The notes under the pieces: model-generated | Told to the model about the DNA's origin: nothing | Seen by the model: the letters and a program-made list of their open reading frames with translations, nothing else | The model's database searches: none | Shown: one piece after another, positions 13,811 to 26,000 of the stretch | How the letters are laid out: each line of letters opens with the position of its first letter | How positions within the stretch are numbered: position 1 is the stretch's first letter | Translations under genes and position numbers: made by a program | Assembly: GCA_027563935.2 (NCBI GenBank) | Contig: CM050454.1 | Location: forward strand, 4,492,001 to 4,556,000 | Direction: 5' to 3' | Length of the DNA: 64,000 nucleotides | From: Costus lasius | Lineage: Eukaryota > Streptophyta > Magnoliopsida > Zingiberales > Costaceae

Positions 13811-14988
13811 GAATCAGCGCCACCAGATCACACAAGTGAAGCGAAACGGAAGCAGAGCAACAAGATCGAAGAATAAATAGAGATATCTGGTAGATCATAA
13901 ATGCGGATGACGGTTGTACATTAAGTGAAATTTCCAAATTACCCTTACCTTTGCTACGTTATTACCATTTTGTGATTCATATTTGTTTGAGACGGTTAGA
14001 CGGTAGAACCAGAGGATGGCATTGATGCAAATTTATGATAATGCAGTGGCGTTTGAGAAGAATTGGTGTCGTCATTCATCAGGTCTCCGCTACTCGCGGA
14101 GGACGCGACCGGCATTTTATTTTGCACGAAGGGTCGCCCTAGACGGAAAGACTCGAGTCGCGGGTTTTAAATATAAAAAACCTCTTTTTTTATTCAATTT
14201 TTTTTGAAAGTAATGTTATTATTATTTTAAAATCTTTTTATATTTTTATAGTTTACAAAATTAATTTAATTTTTATTGATTGTCAGGCATAGTTATTTTG
14301 CGATTATTGTAAAAAAAAAAATTGAACTTAACTGAGGGAAAAAATCATTTTTGTAATCCTAGAAGATAAAAAAATTATTTTTGAACTTATCTAAATAAGT
14401 AGATAATTCAGAAAGTACGGGGGCTAAACGAAATAGGCGTACTAGATTCCCATTCAATTGCAATGGCATTTATAATGTAAAATATGAAATAGTTATACAA
14501 AAAGAAAAAAAATAAAGTTAATTATATTTATCTTTTAGAAAAACAATTATTTTGTTTATATTTTTTGACCTTTTTATCTTGTTTTTCTAGAGGTTTGAAA
14601 TTAACTTACAACCAAAACTCTTCAACATGAACACAAGGAAAAGGTTTACCTTCGATACCTTTCACAAAGCTACAGTAGTTATTTACAAGCAACAGAGCCA
14701 CTTCATAAACCAAGAAGTTGCTCACTAGCTATCACAAGCGTTGCTTAGTAAAAATTGCCCTCCTTCTCTACAGCAATTATTTTACAATCTTGTATTCAAA
14801 GTATATAAATTAGAAAAAGAAATTAATGAACTAGTATCTTCATTAGCTAAATGTTCTTCCGAATCTGGCATTAATTGATGTACTCTGTATATGAAGTGTG
14901 CATCTGCATGTGTTAATTAATATCTGTATTTTGGTATTGAAATTGGAGGCCTTTTGCAATGGACATTGTGGGCGTTGCAATTCATGTA
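13811..14988. other. FPS promoter side and RING gene 3' flank; no gene seen
   Basis: Contains the FPS upstream region next to 13811 and, from about 14.6 kb, presumably the 3' untranslated region of the RING gene. The middle is AT-rich. Short open frames, such as one around 14.0-14.2 kb, have no recognisable family. Confidence 0.6.
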
Positions 14989-17856
14989 TCATCTTTCAAG
15001 CTCCTGCTTGCATAGCGGACAGGAAGACATGATCCTTAACCAGTGATCAACACAGTTGAGATGGAACAAATGCTGGCATGGCAGCTGCCTCACCTCCTCT
15101 TTATCGCTGTATTTTGCCAGGCATATGCAGCACTCCTGCAAGTTCATGTCATACCAATTAGTTTTTTTTAGAGGGTAATAATATGTTGGAATGCAGAATG
15201 TGATTCATAATGCAGACAAGGGCTAATCAGTAAATGATCTACCCAACTTTTGAATCTTTCATCTATGCTATTAGGCAACTTATAAATTCCATAATCTAGC
15301 TAGAGCTTTAACTTTGCCTCAACTCTGTGACTCCTTTTCTAACATGTTAACTCTGAATGTGTTAATTTTTTATAACTTATCGATCATGCCTTAAGGGCCT
15401 ACTGATCCATTGATTTTTTAACTAATTAGTTAAGTCACAAATCTAACATAAGTAAAACTAATGAAATCAATTATAAAACAGCTTAGTCATAAGACTCATT
15501 TGCCATGCTAGACAATTTTTTGAGCCAGCACAATAAGCTAACCAAAAAGAGAAGATATAATACCGAGCTTCAGTTGAGGCCATGGAAGTATTTCTAGTTT
15601 GCACTAATCCGATCTTTGCTCACTAGTACTAGTACATACCAGTTGGCACCGAAATGTACGTACTATTGAACAATAGACGAATACATCAGTCCATACCGGT
15701 CTTGTAACCGTGGCTAAATCACATATTAAGACTAATTTAGAAGAATTTAAAAATTAATGCCTGATTAACTTTAGTAATAAACAGAATAATGTAATAGAAG
15801 TATTTATACATGATCACTTACTTGGTCTGTGTTGGCAAGATCTTTTGTCTCCCTAATTTCTTTGAACCTCCAATGGGGCAGCTTCAATATCTGCTCGTCC
15901 GAAGCACCTCGTTCCATGGAAGCTAAGCTCATGTTGTACCCCAAAAGATTGCTGACCATGGGAACACAGCAACAGAGCAGCAAGAAGAGCAAGAAGGGAA
16001 AGGAGTAGAGAATGGCGTTCCAGGAAATGATCACAATGCAGAGCACATGAAGCCTTGGAGCTCTGTCAAAGGATCTATTTCGTGAATCAAAGATCCACAC
16101 GTTACCCATCACGAACCATATTGCAAAGAATAGCTCCAGGAAGGTCCTCGATTTGTTCATCAAGTAAGAACTGCCACTGCAATAAAAGGTGCAATGCTCA
16201 AAAATCTCAACACAACCTAAAAAATCCTCATATACTACTTGAAACTTTTTAAAAATTTCCATTAGTTTTAAGGGCTAATTCCGCTGTACCATGCGTATGC
16301 TTAAGTCAGTTTCAGTTTGTTCTGCACAGTTCAAAAATATTACTTCGCTCTTTATGCTTTGTTGAACTTAGTTCAAGTTACCCTCTGTAAGCTTCACATT
16401 TGATGGATGCATTCAATATCTAGATTAACACGAGGCGAGGTAAATCAATTTAGTAAAAAAAGTAGGGAGTATAATGGCATTTCTGAAACTATATAGATCA
16501 AATCTATACAAATTAACATAAAGTTTTATAGGACAAAAAAAATGCAATTAGCTCTTATTATAAATTCAAAAAAAATATGAACTAGAATTTAAGAACTTGA
16601 CCTGATATAGATATTTTATATTTTTCAGTATTGGGTCAGATTTATTGGTTTAATTTGGAACCTAAAAGTTTACATTGGTTTTTTAGTTTCCGTATCTATG
16701 ATAATTACTAATAAAAAATATTTTTTTATTTTCTAATAGTTCTTTTGACATGAGCAAGCAATTGATGAAGACGAGATTCTAAGACCTTACTATTAACAAC
16801 GAAGTTCCTTACTAGTTAAACTAACTAACACGTCCAAAATTTTTTTGACATTAATATATCTTCATTAGAACAAGTGAACATGATACAATTTAATTTCTTT
16901 TAAAATTTTGTAAAAGAGCCACCTCAATCTACCACTTACATACAAATTGTTGAGTATAAGTCAGCTCAAACACAACCTTCATGATTTATTGTGAAGTTCA
17001 ACATTCGATCAAAATTTGTTCACCTAAAAAGTTTTTAGGTTAGTTGATTTTAGCCAAAAAGACAAACTGACCTAATTTGTTGCATGCTTCATTAATAATC
17101 GTGTTCACAACTAGACTTTGGCAGATAAGTTTTTCATTTTATGTAATCGCATTTCATAATTTTCAACTTATTTTGCCTACAAATAATAATAGAATCTCAA
17201 CTACATTGTTGATAAGTATTAAATTGGGATTTCGTGGAGTTTGAGATAAGGTCTAAGATCTTAGTATAATTGTTTGAAGGTAAATTGAGATAATATAATA
17301 TAATATAGAAGAGAAAAGTTTTAAAACTGCAGGATGCAATTTGTGAAAAAAAAAAAACAAAGTGCGGGAGGCCTGGGGCAAAAATTGACAATTTCGGAAC
17401 CGGAATTTTGAAAATAACCCTAAATTACCTGAAGTCATCGTTGCTCCTCTGGTGTTCGATATCAGGGCCAATGCCACTTCCATGGCCGGCGGCGGCGGCG
17501 GCATGGCGATAGCGCCAATATAGAAGGGGGATGCTGAACAGATTCCCTAAATTGTACCCTGCCAGCCAGATCCTGAGCGGCCAGACGGGGTTCTCCTTCT
17601 TCGAGACGGCCATCGTCGCGGTGACGGCGGCTATTTGCGCCAGGAGCGCGGCGAACTCCAGGGCCAGCCACGGCCTGGAATTGAACGGGTTGGAGACCAA
17701 GTCGGATCTCGAGGCATTCTGGTACCGGAACACCCTCCTCAGGAAGCCGAACCATCGCGCTCTGGAGATCCGCACGGCCATCCGCATCAGGAAGGCGAGA
17801 GGCACGGCTCTAGCGCCCTCGCCGGCGCCGCTACTGCCCTCGGGTGGTGGCGGCAT
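14989..17856 (-). CDS. Transmembrane RING-H2 E3 ubiquitin ligase, complete, 3 exons, 309 aa
   Basis: Exons (minus): 17429-17856, 15822-16176, 14989-15135; GT-AG introns, frame preserved (AG|T Ser, then CAA|GAG). It resembles plant membrane RING proteins of the At4g11680/At1g12760 group. Exon 1 gives a Pro/Gly-rich N-end, then hydrophobic segments around LALEFAALLAQIAAV and WLAGYNLGNLFSIPLLYW. Exon 2 gives two more, around FLELFFAIWFVMGNVW and the long ILYSFPFLLFLLLCCCV stretch. The C-terminal RING-H2 has C263, C266, C281, H283, H286, C289, C300 and C303, the C3H2C3 spacing, and the protein ends five residues after KQ. It should sit in a membrane with the RING in the cytosol; substrate unknown. 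The start at 17856 is the first in-frame ATG. An in-frame TTG lies 18 bp further up, and an out-of-frame ATG with better context lies upstream (see uORF). Confidence 0.9.
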
Positions 17857-17921
17857 TGCGTCGCGAGCTTGCAAGGCGGTAGCGGAGGAGTCGAGGCTCG
17901 GCCTCGGATTGCGGCCGCCAT
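17787..17921 (-). promoter_or_regulatory. Out-of-frame upstream ORF overlapping the RING start codon
   Basis: On the minus strand an ATG at 17921 sits in a strong context (AACCATGGCG) and opens a 44-codon frame that runs past the main ATG at 17856 and stops at 17787. If transcribed it would compete with translation of the RING protein. The alternative is that transcription starts between the two ATGs, or that the reference has a frame-changing difference here. Confidence 0.5.
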
Positions 17922-18036
17922 GGTTTGCTTAGTAAGGCGGGGAGGGGGAGAGGCGGGAGTGAGGTGGGGAGTTGGGTTAAGATGGTGACCAAGAATCCAA
18001 CTGACTTTGCTTTGGTTTCAAGGGTTGGTTGATGGC

Positions 18037-18125
18037 CTAACTCTCTCTCTCTCTCCCCTCTCTCCTCCACTCCCTCTCTTCTCTCTGTGAGCCTCTCTCT
18101 TCTCTGTGAGCCTCTCTCTCTTTGT
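18037..18125 (-). promoter_or_regulatory. GA/CT-rich leader or promoter tract of the RING gene
   Basis: A CT-dinucleotide-rich run on the plus strand, reading as GAGAGAG on the sense strand about 180-270 bp before the RING start codon. It contains two copies of TCTCTGTGAGCCTCTCTC. Such tracts are common in plant core promoters and 5' leaders; the role here is inferred from position only. Confidence 0.55.
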
Positions 18126-19749
18126 TGTTTAACTGCAAAGCAAAACACTGTGGTTCCGGTTCGCTATCAGGCAGCCAGCCAAGTAGCCAACTGAACTCTT
18201 GAGCAAAATTTTTGAAGCAAAATTTCATATTAGTCCTCAAATTTGCAATTTCTTAAAAAGGGGTGCTAAAATTTTCTCTTTTTCAATTTGCTTGTAGGTT
18301 TTCATTTTACATTTTGGTTGCTAAATGTTTCACTTCACTGTCTTTGTTTGCTCTTGAATATAAAATGTTTAAAGTTGCTAACATTTATTTTTCATAATTT
18401 ATTTGATTGTAAAATTGTGTTCAATTTAAAGTTAAAAGGTTTATGTTTCCTATTTCTTTGTTCTCATAATGTGTTTGCATGGTTAGCAAAAAGAAATTGA
18501 GAATGCCTAAATATTTATCTTAAATTTTATTAACTTTATTATTTTATTTATTTACATTTTTATTCTTTTAATTTTTATTTGTTTATCATTTAATTATTTT
18601 ATCAATTTTATTAAAATTTATTATTTAAAAAATAAATATTTTTTATGTTTAAGTTCTCTTTCTTTCTATTTCCTCCTACTTTATAAAAGAAATAAAAAAC
18701 ACTAAATTTTTATTTTTTTAAAAAAATAATAAAAATAAAGATTTGAAAAATGAGATTGATATTTAGGTTATAAGTATATTTTTATTTTATGTTTAACGTT
18801 ATTTAAAAAAACATTTTTGATTATTTCTACCTTTCATCCCATTTTATTCTTTTAGGAAACACAAAATTAAGGGGGAAATTGAGAAGATTAAGAAAAGAAC
18901 GCATAAACAAAATTTAAAAATAATACTAATGTTTATAACCACAAAATAATACCAATATTAATAAATGGCTATGTTTAGGGACTTTAGGGACCAAATTCAT
19001 TAAAATAAAAAAAGCTAATTAATAAAGAAAAACCTCAATCTAGGCAAACTAAAAAAATAATACAACTTTAGAAAAATATCATATAATTGGAGGACCAAAC
19101 TAAAAAAATATCCCCTAAGTTTCACTTATTACACTTTAATTGATGAACAAACACAAAATCTAGGCAAACTAAATCTACTCTTGTATGCCAAGAGAGAGAA
19201 TATGGTCTAAATGTTAAAATGGAAAGTTATAGGTATTGTTTTAATAGTTAATTTGACTAATTTGATGAATAAACACAAAATTTAGGAAAACTGAAACTTC
19301 TATTAAGCAAAACATCACGGGCTTATATGCAAAGATGGGTAGTTGAGAGTATTACTTTAATAATTGATTTGAGTAAAGGACAAGACCAGAGGATAGGATG
19401 GGGAGGTTTTAGGGGTCCCTTGAATCCTAATTAAGTAAACAAAATTTGCTTTTCTTTAACTTTGGTGATTTTGGAAGCATTCAATGGATAATGATGTTTA
19501 GGTGCAAGTAGCTCCTCACTTTGGCAATTGACAAATATTAAACTGAGATCCACTGATTTCTCATCATTGATTGTTCATCTTTATGGTGTAGTAGTTGGCC
19601 ACCAAATTTGCAAATTACTACCATTAATTTAGTTAATTAGACTTCATAATATAATAATAATAATAATATATTATTATTATTATTATTATTATTATTTTAA
19701 ACTTAGGTTTTGCACCGAGCTGCTGACATTCGGTTTCATTGAGCACATG
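18126..19749. repeat. Left-most remnant of the neprosin-array flanking block
   Basis: From about 18540 the sequence matches blocks that flank the neprosin copies (compare 44200-44470, 50320-50950, 39100-39540 and 55260-55690). Shared strings include ATTAAGGGGGAAATTGAGAA, GATGAACAAACACAAAAT and GTGATGTTTAGGTGCAAG. No neprosin exon is present here. An (AAT/ATT)n microsatellite lies at about 19647-19697. Confidence 0.75.
19745..19749. repeat. Target-site duplication ACATG (left copy)
   Basis: ACATG here is repeated at 23098-23102 directly after the second LTR, fixing both borders of the LTR element. Confidence 0.95.
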
Positions 19750-21103
19750 TGTCACGCCCCGGTCGGATCGTCCTAGGATGAGCGCTTATCCGCTTCCTAG
19801 AGCCGTCCGGCGGAACACCGGAACGTAACTCGCCCTAAGGTTTCCGACCCAAAATTAGAAACCCTAATCTCCCCGAAGAATTTTTATCCCCAAATACAAG
19901 ATCGCACGGAGAAAACCCTAACCCCAATTTAGAAATCCGAAAAGAAACGGAACCCTAAATCAAATACCTCTTCTGATTTTGACCAAAGTCAAAATCAAAT
20001 TAAATAGGATTTACTGTTGAAAATCGCCGCCGAATCGCCCTTGCTGACGTCACGCTGACATCAGCGCCGATTAATTCCCTCGCCGCGAACGCGTTCTCCA
20101 GATGACGTCACGCTGACGTCGGCACGCGAAATCGATTTCGATTTCGAATTCGCGCCGTCAATTTTGACTCCTTCCTTGCTGACGTCTGCCTCCGTCAGCC
20201 GCCAAATCGATTCCGCCGAATCGATTTCTCATCCAATTTGCCGTTGACCGTTGACTGGAACCTCGGAACGAACGCCGAGCGTTCGTCTTCGTCCTCTTCG
20301 TTCGTCCGAAACCACTGCGTCGTCTGCCGCTGAGCGCCGTTCGCAGCCACCTACGCTGCCGGAGAAGAATGAAGCCGACAAGGGGAGACGCCGCCTGCGT
20401 CTCAGCCTTTGCCTTCTCGTCGGCTTCGACCCCGCAGCCGCCTGGTACGAGTGCCGCCGCGCTCTTTCGTCGCCGCCGGATTAAGAGAACAGGGGAAGAT
20501 GATTGAAGAATATGAAGCTTTATTTCACTCAGAAAGCTTACAGAATCCTCCTCTACGCCGACGACCGCCGTCGCCGGTGCCCCCATCCCTCCCTCGCCGG
20601 TCGTCTCTCTCGACGCCGGTTACATTCGCTCAGCTTTCACTCGTCGACGTTCCCCTGAACGCCGGCATCGATGCCCGCTGGCATCGGCATCGGTTCCCTC
20701 CTGGAACCGGCATCAGAGCCCAGCTCTGGAAGGACGACGGCGCCCCGCCGTCGCCGGTGGGATCGCTCCCAGCGCACGCCTCTGTGGTGGCGCTTCCGCA
20801 CGGCTCGGTCGCCGCTTCGTCCGCTCCTTCCGCGAACACCGCCGAAAACGCGTCTTCTTCCGAGAAGCTCGCGTCGCGCGCCCTTCGCGTCCGAGCGTCG
20901 CTCTCGTGGACGACGTCGTCCACGCCTCCGAAGTCGCCGAAGCCGCAGCGTGCGGGGAGATGCCGCTGCCGCTCCACGCGAAGCTCTGGTCAACATCCAC
21001 AGTTGACCGGCTTTGTGATGCTTTCGCTTGCACGGGCTGGATCTTGGGCTGGGTTATTGGCCTACTGGACTCTGGGCCGAACCGCCTGAACCGGGCCCTA
21101 ACA
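19750..21103 (-). repeat. 3' LTR of element 1
   Basis: 1354 bp, TG...CA. Nearly identical to 21750-23097, with an extra 6 bp near 20140 (repeat of ATTTCG). Confidence 0.93.
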
Positions 21104-21749
21104 ATACTCCCCCACCTGATTTGATCATCGCCCTCGATGTTCGATGCAAGTTGAACACTGGCCCTCCAATGTTCAAAATCCTCCATCTCCAGTCTGATGA
21201 TGAGTGTTTGCTGCACCATGCTTATAGCAACCTGCATCAATAAACTTGTCAAGGATAATTTCGGACCTGTGGGTCATGGGCCCACATCAATCTTGCTTCA
21301 CCATGTTTGCTGAACTCAGCTGAACCTCGATGTCCCTGACACCGGCATCGACGCCCCTGGCGCCGGCATCAACGCCCCTGGCGCCGGCATCAATGCTATG
21401 CATTGGCATCAACACGCCCTGGTGTTGGCATCAACGCCCCCTGGGGTTGGCATCAACACGCCTTAGTGTTGGCATCAATGCTATGCATTGGCATCAGAGC
21501 CCCTGCTCCGGGAAGTGATCTTGCAATCACTGAGCTCTTATAGAGTCTCCTTCGATGTCCCCTGACATCGGCATCGACGTCCCTGACATCGGCATCAATG
21601 CCCTTAGACATTGGCATCAACACACCCTAGTGTTGGCATCAGGGTCCCTACCCTGGAAGAACGACACTCCTTGTCGCCCGTAGTGATGGTGTTGCCTCTC
21701 AGATCTTTCTGATTCACCTTGCTGGATCATTTTAAGCTCTGATACCTGT
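21104..21749 (-). repeat. Internal domain of element 1 with about 21-bp GATGCC repeats
   Basis: No protein-coding frame is convincing. From 21335 to 21650 it is a degenerate array with GGCATCAACGCCC / GGTGTTGGCATCAA units (plus-strand spelling), many able to pair with neighbouring units. The primer site is at the right end and the polypurine tract at the left end. Confidence 0.85.
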
Positions 21750-23097
21750 TGTCACGCCCCGGTCGGATCGTCCTAGGATGAGCGCTTATCCGCTTCCTAG
21801 AGCCGTCCGGCGGAACACCGGAACGTAACTCGCCCTAGGGTTTCCGACCCAAAATTAGAAACCCTAATCTCCCCGAAGAATTTTTATTCCCAAATACAAG
21901 ATCGCACGGAGAAAACCCTAACCCCAATTTAGAAATCCGAAAAGAAACGGAACCCTAAATCAAATACCTCTTCTGATTTTGACCAAAGTCAAAATCAAAT
22001 TAAATCGGATTTACTGTTGAAAATCGCCGCCGAATCGCCCTTGCTGACGTCACGCTGACGTCAGCGCCGATTAATTCCCTCGCCGCGAACGCGTTCTCCA
22101 GATGACGTCACGCTGACGTCGGCACGCGAAATCGATTTCGAATTCGCGCCGTCAATTTTGACTCCTTCCTTGCTGACGTCTGCCTCCGTCAGCCGCCAAA
22201 TCGATTCCGCCGAATCGATTTCTCATCCAATTTGCCGTTGACCGTTGACTGGAACCTCGGAACGAACGCCGAGCGTTCGTCTTCGTCCTCTTCGTTCGTC
22301 CGAAACCACTGCGTCGTCTGCCGCTGAGCGCCGTTCGCAGCCACCTACGCTGCCGGAGAAGAATGAAGCCGACAAGGGGAGACGCCGCCTGCGTCTCAGC
22401 CTTTGCCTTCTCGTCGGCTTCGACCCCACAGCCGCCTGGTACGAGCGCCGCCGCGCTCTTTCGTCGCCGCCGGATTAAGAGAACAGGGGAAGATGATTGA
22501 AGAATATGAAGCTTTATTTCACTCAGAAAGCTTACAGAATCCTCCTCTACGCCGACGACCGCCGTCGCCGGTGCCCCCATCCCTCCCTCGCCGGTCGTCT
22601 CTCTCGACGCCGGTTACATTCGCTCAGCTTTCACTCGTCGACGTTCCCCTGAACGCCGGCATCGATGCCCGCTGGCATCGGCATCGGTTCCCTCCTGGAA
22701 CCGGCATCAGAGCCCAGCTCTGGAAGGACGACGGCGCCCCGCCGTCGCCGGTGGGATCGCTCCCAGCGCACGCCTCTGTGGTGGCGCTTCCGCACGGCTC
22801 GGTCGCCGCTTCGTCCGCTCCTTCCGCGAACACCGCCGAAAACGCGTCTTCTTCCGAGAAGCTCGCGTCACGCGCCCTTCGCGTCCGAGCGTCGCTCTCG
22901 TGGACGACGTCGTCCACGCCTCCGAAGTCGCCGAAGCCGCAGCGTGCGGGGAGATGCCGCTGCCGCTCCACGCGAAGCTCTGGTCAACATCCACAGTTGA
23001 CCGGCTTTGTGATGCTTTCGCTTGCACGGGCTGGATCTTGGGCTGGGTTATTGGCCTACTGGACTCTGGGCCGAACCGCCTGAACCAGGCCCTAACA
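21750..23097 (-). repeat. 5' LTR of element 1
   Basis: 1348 bp, TG...CA, directly followed on the minus strand by the tRNA primer site and flanked on the right by TSD ACATG (23098-23102). Confidence 0.93.
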
Positions 23098-24147
23098 ACA
23101 TGTATACTGCACAGTAAACCACATTTGCCAATGTGGGACGGCCCAACCAAAAACAAAAAGAGAAATATAATCTTTATTAAACTTTAGTATATATAATTTA
23201 TTAATAAATTTGTATTTAAATACAAATTTATTAATAATATTTTATTAGTAAATTTATTAATATTATATATTAAAGTTTACTATATTGATTAGTATAATTA
23301 TAATTTCCTAATCATAAATTTATTAATATAATACATTAAAATTTTAATAATTGTATAATTAATTATTTTTAAATAAAAAATATTTATTTAATTATAAGAA
23401 ATATATGTGGTGGACTTTTTAGAGGTAACTATAGTCATAATTTTTATTATCAATCATGCGTATAATTTTAAATTAATATATATAATCTATATGTATTAAA
23501 ATTTAAATATTTTAATTAATATATACTAATTAATAATTATATAATAAATTATTAAAAACTTAAATTAATTTTTTTAATTTAACTATAAAATTTAAAATTT
23601 AAAATAACACCAATAGCAAGAGTATAAGTAATAAAATAATATGTTTATAAAACACATCTTTCCAATTGCATCGATAAAAACAACTCAACAATAACAACAT
23701 AGCTTCATTAAACACAACTATAGGCTGTAGCCTTCAACTAGGGATGCACAAATATAATGGTATCGAATTATTATATTAAAATTTTTGGTTCTCGAGATTT
23801 TGGTATTAGTACCCAAAAATCTAGTTGGGAAAATTCTAAATTCTTGCGTTACTGACCCTAACTCCATGGACCCTCTCTCTACTCATGTTCGTATAACTCA
23901 TTTACTCGGCTACGCAGGTCTCCACTAACTCCACTGCCCTGCCATGCTCCGAGATCGCGACTTTGCCTCCTCTTGGACTATGACTCTACCTCCTCTTGGA
24001 CCGCATCTCACCCTTTATGAATCTTTGTTCTCGTCTTTAGAAACCCAAGCGGTTCTGCAGCAAATAGTACTTATGGCGAGGTCTTCGTTGAGGCGAGGAG
24101 GCGCGACAAGTAGTTCATTGAGGCAGAAGATGAGAAGAGGTATCAAG
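23098..24147. other. AT-rich spacer between the two LTR elements
   Basis: No gene. 23183-23277 is a near-perfect AT-rich palindrome centred on GTATTTAAATAC, possibly a MITE or cruciform-prone DNA. 24064-24147 is GC-richer, and about 75 bp of it recur at 28967-29035 on the far side of element 2. Confidence 0.6.
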
Positions 24148-24318
24148 TGTCAGGCCCGGGTTCACCCGGTTCGACCCAACCCAAGCCCAGGCCCACAATT
24201 AGACCAAGCCCACGCGGAGAGCCCAAAACTCAGCGGCTGAATTTGGGAAAATCGTTCGGTCAACGAACGAAACGCGTGATGTTGACCGAGGCAAGCGAGC
24301 CCCGTTCGAAGTGGAGAC

Positions 24319-26000
24319 TGTAAGTCCCCTTAATCTAGGGGGCCGAAACCCTAAGGGAGGCGCATATAAAAATTCGCATGGGAAGCTAGGGTTTCAAGAG
24401 ATCTTAATATATCATATGATCAACTTTCGAATGCTAGTATAGAAGAGAAAGATCCATACCATCGCCATCTCTTGGATGGTGTCTTGGAAGCAGAGAGCGA
24501 GAGGATCTCCTCCAAAGGATGCGCACACAAGATGAAGAAGCCGCCTACTCCCTTGGTGCTCCTTGTGCTAGCAAGGTTCCAAGAGGTGCTTGTCGTATGG
24601 AAGGAAAGAGATGTTTTTCTTCTTGGCCGAATCCTCTCCTAGAGACTTGAAGTCGTCACCACACAAGAGTGTGTCGAGAGAGAAGGGCGAGAGGCGAGAA
24701 TAGAGCTTCCCTTTTTGCGTGAACGTGAGGCGTGGTCACGTTTAGAGAAGTGCTATCTAAAAATAGCAAAGTCTCCAATTCATGCGACCATGAATTTTCC
24801 TTAACGCTATTAGCTCTCCCCTTTGAACCATGCGCTCATATGATGAGCCGGTTCAAGTTGGTTCAATTCAAGAAACCAAATAAGCCAAGCAATTAGTCTA
24901 GATCTCAATTAAACCCTAAGGCTTCAGATCTAACCGTTGATCTCTCGATGCTTCTGATCTCACCGATCTAGCATCCATTCTCTCAATCGAAGCTTACCGA
25001 TCTCAAGCCCTAATCAATCAAACATGATCAGACCAGATCTCACTTACAATCAGAGACTAAATTCCTTTAAACTGAACTTGAACAATTCAGTCCACACGAT
25101 CTGACTTAAGTAAGCCATATCATCAAATTGTGCGACCCTGAGGGTTTCCTTTAAATGTCGGTAACGATAACTTACGTTATCACGAACAGTGAGGGGTATC
25201 TAGCAACACATCACTGTCTCCCGATATAAAGAAAAGAGTCTTCCAAGACTACACCCAAATAACAGCACAAGTGTGAATCCAACTCACAAGGCATGCATGT
25301 TTCCTTTGCCACTGGATGTTCTTATTGGACAAGCGTGTCAAGCTTGTAACTCCAATATGATGAGCATGATTAGATCAGATGAACATAGTCACCTGGGTAT
25401 GGCCATACACTATTCTCAATCATCTCATCCAGGGGGCCCCATTAGAACATCACACTCCAAACAAGGAGACGGCAATCCTATATCTATCACTAGTGCCCTA
25501 ACATGACTCAAGCTCACCATCCAAGATAGTCTATAATCATTATGTTTCAAATGATATTGAACTACCTCAAAACAATGACAATCATCATTTAGAAAACACA
25601 AGTGATCTCAAGTCAGAGGAAATGTGCCACTTGTCGCAAACAAGGATTATTCACATTGTGACAAGCAATTGAATATCCAAATAGGGTCTGTCCAGTACAT
25701 CCAATGTACCCATGAGTCTACATATTATTCCATGCTCGAAGCATCCTATAAGATTAGAACACATATTAGTCTTAATCATATCAAGGCTGTCTCATGTTCA
25801 CCAAGATATATCAACTAAGGACTTAACTGCATGTCAGCCTAGCTGAACAGCTTTGAGACATTATTCAGAAGTACACTTATTGCAGCAGACAATGTAACAA
25901 CCTGAATAACAACCATTGCCTTTATAAACAAAAGAGTTTATACATGATACTGATAGAATCCCAAGGCCTCAAACATTAGCCTTAAGGGCATACCCCAACA
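24319..26000 (-). mobile_element. Solo LTR nested in element 2
   Basis: 1682 bp beginning TGTAAGTCCCC and ending ACCCCAACA (minus: TGTTGGGGTATGCCC...). It is flanked by a perfect 5-bp TSD, GAGAC, at 24314-24318 and 26001-26005. No internal domain or pol. The minus-strand start and the shared string GGCCATACCCAGGTGA resemble the LTRs of the Ty1-copia element at 44.6-50 kb, so a copia-type LTR left by LTR-LTR recombination is the best reading. Confidence 0.88.

Larger units (their letters stand above)
19750..23097 (-). mobile_element. Non-autonomous LTR retrotransposon, element 1, intact ends
   Basis: Two GC-rich LTRs, 19750-21103 (3' LTR) and 21750-23097 (5' LTR), enclose only about 646 bp. 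The LTRs begin TGTTAGGGCC and end GGGGCGTGACA on the minus strand. By eye they differ at about nine positions plus a 6-bp indel, so the insertion is young. The primer site AGGTATCAGAGC (21736-21747, minus) matches initiator-Met tRNA. The polypurine tract GGTGGGGGAGTATT borders the 3' LTR. TSD ACATG is perfect. No gag or pol is encoded; the internal part is repeats of a GATGCC-containing unit. It must be mobilised by an autonomous relative, probably Ty3-type from the primer site and PPT arrangement, but lineage cannot be set without pol. The long open frames inside the LTRs are GC-content artefacts. Confidence 0.93.

Noticed and set aside
17857..17874. Starting the RING protein at 17874
   Set aside because: That codon is TTG; the first in-frame ATG is 17856.
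20157..23187. Many long open frames on both strands in GC-rich DNA (also 25938-28782)
   Set aside because: They lie in LTRs, exist in several frames at once, are Arg/Ser-rich and have no family resemblance.
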